A DNA stretch of 64,000 bases, taken from contig CM030832.1 in the NCBI GenBank assembly GCA_018105865.1, positions 20,883,936 through 20,947,935 on the forward strand. The letters run 5' to 3'. The stretch is from Metaphire vulgaris (taxonomy: Eukaryota > Annelida > Clitellata > Crassiclitellata > Megascolecidae). The translations under genes and the position numbers were made by a program. Positions 58,944 to 64,000 of the stretch are shown here, piece after piece; the stretch's first letter is position 1, and each line of letters begins with the position of its first letter. Below the pieces are notes generated by a model. The model was not told where the DNA came from. It worked only from the letters and a program-made list of their open reading frames with translations, and made no database searches.

Positions 58944-59213
58944 TATAGTGATGCTGTGGTCACTATCAGATTATAACGAGGTGTTAGAGTTTTAATACTT
59001 TAATAAATCAAACGTAGAAATATTTTAACAGACAAACTGACAGAGCCGTATAAAGTTCTTCTCTCTTCACTGTCACTCTGAGCACACTAGATCATAGCTG
59101 CCTACGCTGCTGCTGCAGCTAGATGCAGCTGCCTACGCTAAGGCAGTGGCGCCATCTGGCGGTCACCCGACTGGCCACACTAGTGGTGACTCACGCTTGT
59201 AGCGGTCATCACA
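58944..59213 (-). repeat. 5' LTR of the intact Gypsy element
   Basis: Identical to 53917-54186. The right flank CCCTC duplicates the left flank. Confidence 0.96.
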
Positions 59214-60539
59214 CCCTCCTCTTACCAGTTTTCCTCTGTCCAAAAAGGCTTGTTTTCCCATCGCTGCTCTTTTCTTTATCTCCTCCTGGCATCTGGAATC
59301 TTCTGTTATTAGGCTCCCAGGGTAGCAGAATTGCGTGACCTGTTCCAGTTCTGTTCCATCAACCGTTATGGTGAATCTAGGTGGAATTTTGTTCTTTGTT
59401 ATTACCATGATTTTTGTTTTTCATGTCATATTCTTTTGATGTTGCATTTAGTTTGTCCATTATTTTTTTGTAGTTCTCTTTTACTCCCTGTTAGCGTCGC
59501 TTGATCGTCTGCAAACGTATGGCTTGTATCAGTTTCTCTCCAATGTTTATTCCCGCTCTTTTTTCCTCTAGTGCCTCTCTTATTAGTTCCTCAATGTTGA
59601 TGTTGAATAGCAGCTTTGATAGTGGACAGCCTTGTCGTGATTCCCTTCCGATTTCTCCGGTCTTCGAGGTATCATTACCAATCCGTATTTGTATTGTTTG
59701 TCCCATGTATAAACTTATAATCAGCCTTCTGTCCCTCCAATCAATTCCTAGTCTTTTAAATGCTTGAACTAATTTACGTCATTGCATTCGGTCGAATGCC
59801 CTTTCGTAAATCAACAAAACATGCATACACATCTTTCCCGAATTCAATGTTTCTTTCACTTATAACCCTATCACACCGATGACATCTCTCATGCGTCTTC
59901 CTCTCCAGAATCCAAATTGATCCTCTCTGAGATGGTTTAAAATCTCTACTTTTGTTCTTTACTACATTCGCTTTTTCATAACTTTTAATAGGATCTTTGA
60001 TGCAACGTCGAGCGCGGTTAGTACTTGGATGGGTGACCATTCCGGATTTTAGCCGTGATGCCGGCGGCCAACCATACCGCGCTTAGGCGTCGATAAATTT
60101 GTAGCAGCGTTAAGCTGCGAAGGGTTAAACGTGGGTCTAGAGAAAGTAATGGCAACCTACTCTAGATTAATGGCGCAAGCCACCTGCGTTGCTGCTTGCC
60201 TAGTAACCGGAGATCAGCACCGGCCCCAACGCTCGAAAATCGAGTATGGGACTACCTTTACCTTTACCTTTGATGCATGGCAAATGAGGCTTATTGTTCA
60301 GCAGTCTTGATATTTTTTGCATTTGCCTTCTTTTCTATAGGTATCATTATAGATTATTTGAAGTCTTTTGGCCATTGCCCAGTCTTATCAATTTCTTGGC
60401 ATATCTCTACTAATTCCTTTGTTGTTTCTTTTCCCAGACATTTAAGCATCTCTGTCGGTGTTTCATCAACTCCGAAAGCCTTGTTGTTTTTCAGTTCTTT
60501 TATTGATTTTACTGCTGCTCCAATGGACTGCAGTTTCAT
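59214..60539 (-). pseudogene. RTE-like LINE, upstream half (split by the Gypsy provirus and a SINE)
   Basis: From 60539: AAVKSIKELKNNKAFGVDE, EMLKCLGKETTKELVEICQE (RT fingers), then the SINE at 60005-60267, then SERNIEFGKDVYACFVDLRK (motif A), IRIGNDTSKTGEIGRESRQG (motif B), FNINIEELIREALEEKRAG, TITVDGTELEQVTQFCYPGS and EEIKKRAAMGKQAFLDRGKL, meeting the provirus. The endonuclease is missing. Several frameshifts. Confidence 0.9.
60005..60267 (+). mobile_element. 5S-rRNA-derived SINE, 263 bp
   Basis: The head GCGGTTAGTACTTGGATGGG with TGACC matches the 3' half and internal C-box region of 5S rRNA. An unrelated body follows, then a tail of ACCTTT repeats. A 10 bp target duplication CTTTGATGCA lies at 59995-60004 and 60268-60277, interrupting the RTE frame. 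The 5S A-box part is missing, so this copy is probably 5'-truncated. SINE3-type (5S-derived) elements are known in fish and other animals. Confidence 0.87.
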
Positions 60540-62190
60540 GGAGTTTCGTCCTCTGACTAACAGTGATGTGGTCCGTGCTATCCATCAACTGCCATGCAAG
60601 CAATGTGCTACAGATCCATTGCCAACGACTCTACTAAAGACGGGGGCTGACACGTTTGCGCCATACAAAGCTCTTTAACGATTCTCTGTAATCAGGGACT
60701 GTTCCTCGAGCATTTAAGTCAGCGTACATTACACCTATACTGAAGAAACCTGAACTTGACACATCAGATGTTAGTTCTTACCGGCCTATATCCAATCTTC
60801 CAACATTGAGCAAGCTACTTTAACGCATGGTAGCTGTGACTATCTGAATGCCAAAAAACTTGCTGCCAAACTTACAGTCAGCATATCGCAAAAAACATTC
60901 CACTGAGACTGCATTAGCCAAAGTTCAAGGTGACATTCTTCAAGCACTGGATACTGGTAATTTAGCACTGCTGATACTCCTGGATTTATCAGCTGCGTTC
61001 GATACAGTAGATCATGAAATTCTACTAAGGCGTCTGGAGACGTCATATGGGCTGGGCGGAGTAGTTCTCAGCTGGTTTCGCTCATGCTTGAGAGAACGTA
61101 CGCAATTCGTCCGTTCTGCACCATGTTTTTCCACTCCAAGTGAGGTGCGTTATGCTGTTCCTCAAGGCTCAGTTCTGGGACCGATCCTCTTCCTCCTGTA
61201 TACGGCGGACTTACAGCGACTTATTGAACGGCATGGTCTGTCGTCCCATTTGTATGCGGACGACACACAGGTGTATGGTGTCTGCAAGCCAGCTGATACG
61301 GATCTTCTAACTAATCAGATGAGTTGCTGCATCAGAGGTCCAAGGATGGTGTTCCTCACGACGATTGCAACTTAATGCTTCCAAGACTGAGCTTGCATGG
61401 TTTGGCTCACATGCTAACATGCTTAAGCTGTCTAACACCGATTGTAGTCTGGCACTTCAGGGCACCATCGTCCGCCCTTCTTCCGTCGTCAGAGATCTCG
61501 GAGTACTGTTTGACAACGAATTGACCATGAAGCAACATGTTGGACAGTTAGCCAAGAGCTGCTTCTATCACATACGACGTATCCGCCAGATTTGTCGAAT
61601 CGCTGGCAAAGAAGTCGCCTCGCAACTGGTTTCTGCGTTTGTTCTGTCCAGGATAGACTATTGTAATTCTGTTCTTGCCGGCCTCCCAAAGTCTACACTG
61701 GCCAACCTGCAGCGCGTACAAAATGCTGCTGCACGTCTGGTGCTGGACCTAAAACCTCGAGACCACGTCACTCCGGCGCTTCGCGAACTTCATTGGCTTC
61801 CAGTCCAGTCACGGATACAACACAAAATATGCACGCTGATGTTCTGTGCACAGAATGGTCTTTGTCCGACCTATCTGGCCGATCTGCTCCAGCCAACATC
61901 AACCGCCATTGGTAGACCAGGCCTACGATCAGCCTCTACCAGTCAATACCAGAAACCTCGTCTTCGGACAGTCATGGGACAACGAGCCTTCTCGTACGCC
62001 GTGCCTGGAACGCCCTTCCACCAGCGCTACGGAACATAAAGTCGCCCGTCGCTTTCCGTAAACATTTGAAAACACATCTGTTTAATTGTGCTTATAATAA
62101 TTGATATAATTGACATTAATTGTAATGCGCTTGCTAACATTGATTGATTAGGCGCAATATAAATAGCTAATTACATTACATTACAATTAC
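60540..62190 (+). pseudogene. CR1/L2-like LINE reverse transcriptase (RT to 3' end)
   Basis: EFRPLTNSDVVRAIHQLPCK, then a frameshifted SYRPISNLPTLSKLL. 60848-61375: [73 protein letters not shown] near 61255. After a frameshift, 61365-62039: LNASKTELAWFGSHANML, FVLSRIDYCNSVLAGLPKST, LRELHWLPVQSRIQHKIC. The 3' UTR ends in ATTAC repeats at 62165-62195. About four frameshifts; all RT motifs are intact. The endonuclease is absent. Confidence 0.93.
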
Positions 62191-62636
62191 ATTACAGTGA
62201 GATAGCTGATTGGACTAAATCGAATCATCTGCAGTGATGTTAACAAGGACCGACCCCCAAGGACGAGGATAAGGACAAGGACCGACCCCTCAAGGACGAG
62301 GATAAGGACAAGGACCGGCCCCCCCAAGGACGAGGATAAGGACAAGGACCGACCCTCCAAGGACGAGGACAAGGACGAGGACTTACCCCGCAAGCACAAG
62401 GACCACAAGGACTGCTCCCAAGGACAAGGATCAAGGACAAGGACAAGGACCAACTTCTGTCAGACAAAAAGTCAGAAAGGAAAAAACCAAACACAATTTC
62501 AATTCGAATCACAAAATTAGAAAAGGAAAAAAAGAATGTTGTAAAACATAGTCTAGTCAACAGCAATGCTGCGTTTCAAATGCGCCGTTGACTTTAGCCA
62601 CCTAGCTATGTTACTGCGCTTAAGAAATTGTAAAGT

Positions 62637-62741
<105 letters not shown>

Positions 62742-62754
62742 GAACAAGTGTTTC

Positions 62755-62935
62755 CAGCAGCTGATCACTCATGGGCGCACAATGAGGTCTAATAATTATG
62801 AGACCACTTTGCGAAAACACTCGTTCAACTGGAGCCGACGTCGCTGGGCAACAAAGAATTCTGCTAATAATAAACTCCTCAACTGGTATTATAAAGGAAG
62901 CAATGACTAAACATTTTAGAGTAACTAAAAGCAAG
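62755..62935 (-). pseudogene. hAT transposase C-terminal dimerisation fragment
   Basis: ISRILCCPATSAPVERVFSQ followed by SGLIIIRPHCAPMSDQLLET LVH. This matches the hATC pattern P-A-T-S-A-P-V-E-R-x-F-S ... R-P-x-R-x-x-M. The DDE catalytic region is absent, so the copy depends on a partner. Confidence 0.9.
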
Positions 62936-64000
62936 TATGTAGCCTAAATATAAATCCACATACTACTCTTACCTTTGAACATAATTATCAGTACAATTGA
63001 AAATGGTATACAAGTAATTTGGTCCTTATAAGGACTTTTCAAGGACTAAGTTACAAGGACCAGGACAAGGACCGATCTGCAAGGACGAGGACAAGGACGA
63101 GAACCGAACCCCCAAGGACGAGGATAAGGACGAGGACTGACTCCCCAAGGACGAGGACAAGAACAAGGACTTCAAATTGGTCCTTAAGGAGTCCTTAAGA
63201 ACAAGGACCAGGACAAGGATTAACATCACTGATCATCTGCAACCTAATGTCAACAAAACGAAGATACTATGGTGCTCGACCACACGTCGTCAATATCAGG
63301 TCCCATCCACCACCGTCCACGTTGGTTCGGAAGACATTGCTAAGGATACTTGTGTCCGTAACCTCGGTGTGTACATTGATTGTAACATCACCATGACAAC
63401 ACATGTTCAGAAAACGGCATCCTGCTGCTTCTCAATCCTGAGAAGAATTCGAAGCATTCAGAACTCAATTCCACCTTCTGTTGTAAAGAGTCTAGTGGTG
63501 TCTCTAGTTATTCCACGCCTGGACTATTGTAATGTGCTCTTGGCTGGGCTACCAAGGCAACTTACTTACTGTCCTCAATACAGCAGCACGTCTTGTCTAT
63601 CAAGCCAGAAGATCAGATCACGTGACACCGCTTCTTTATGAACGTTCCACAGCGGATTGAATACAAATTGGCGATCCTTGCTTATCGGTGTCTTCATGGT
63701 CTGGCGCCATCGTATCTGTCGGCTGGTTTCTGCGAGACTTCTGACATCAACTCTCGTCAACGATTGCGATCTGCGTCCAGTCTTACTCTCGTTGTTCCGT
63801 TTACACGCCACGTTACCATTGGTGACCGCATGTTTCCGGTAGCGGCTGCCAAAGTTTGGAATAGCCTGCCACCATCAACAACTATGGCAAAGACTATACT
63901 GAATGAAGCATTCAAACGAGAACTTAAAACTGCTCTCTTTTTTCGTAGTTACCCAGCACATTGATCGTTGTAGGATATACTGTTTTGTTTTTTTTAGTTG

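Larger units (their letters stand above)
53917..59213 (-). mobile_element. young, structurally intact Ty3/Gypsy provirus, 5.3 kb
   Basis: CCCTC target duplications (53912-53916 and 59214-59218), two 270 bp LTRs that are identical by eye, a primer site, a purine tract, and one uninterrupted Gag-Pol frame. Identical LTRs mean very recent insertion. It sits in an RTE LINE relic. The element is probably the youngest in the window and could still be mobile, subject to the unusual protease motif. Confidence 0.97.

Noticed and set aside
60005..60060. Genuine 5S rRNA gene
   Set aside because: Only the 3' half of 5S is recognisable, and it is fused to an unrelated body, tail and target duplication, so it is a SINE.

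Overview
This window is eukaryotic, animal-type genomic DNA and is almost entirely mobile-element debris. I found no convincing host gene, no functional tRNA or rRNA gene, and no CRISPR array or operon. The mix is non-LTR retrotransposons of CR1/L2, RTE and Jockey/CR1-like types, Ty3/Gypsy LTR elements, and hAT, mariner (DD37D), P-like and Ginger1-like DNA transposons. With many (TAA)n LINE tails and AT-rich microsatellites, this fits an invertebrate metazoan, perhaps marine. The species cannot be fixed from the sequence.

Layout. 1-7600: a GGT microsatellite, unassigned DNA, a decayed hAT-like element, copy 1 of an unrecognised repeat family, a TIR element and two LINE 3' ends. 7620-9789: an unrecognised broken coding region split by a Ginger1-like element (copy A), which itself contains a mariner relic. 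11180-14500: a P-element-like transposase pseudogene on the minus strand, broken by an RTE fragment and a hAT MITE, with a near-identical RTE fragment downstream. 14429-16424: a hAT relic with a second hAT nested in it. 16440-17205: copy 2 of the unrecognised family.

17405-22098 is a decayed mag-like LTR retrotransposon interrupted by Ginger copy B, which is interrupted by a LINE. 22754-25728 is a deleted Gypsy element with a tRNA-Leu type primer site. 26000-37346 holds LINE, RTE, hAT and mariner relics, including a nearly complete minus-strand LINE (33386-36930) carrying Ginger copy C. 37735-40393 has an RTE-like relic with a perfect palindrome at its catalytic motif, then an element with long inverted repeats. 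42600-49120 is an old LINE interrupted by a nearly full-length 3.9 kb L2-like element. 51640-60540 holds RTE relics; one is split by a very young Ty3/Gypsy provirus (53917-59213) with identical 270 bp LTRs and one uninterrupted 1456-codon Gag-Pol frame, and also by a 5S-rRNA-derived SINE. 60540-64000 is two LINEs, the second split by a 1000 bp hAT.

The most notable signals are these. (i) A three-copy Ginger1-like MITE family with exact CCGG target duplications carries a captured reverse-transcriptase fragment. (ii) Copy C contains a 170 bp segment identical to the adjacent LINE, with microhomology at both joints. (iii) The intact Gypsy element has a DLG instead of DSG/DTG protease motif. (iv) Two hAT elements have hexamer arrays (AAGGAC and AAGTAC) filling their ends. 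(v) Target-site duplications and resumed reading frames allow relative dating of many insertions.
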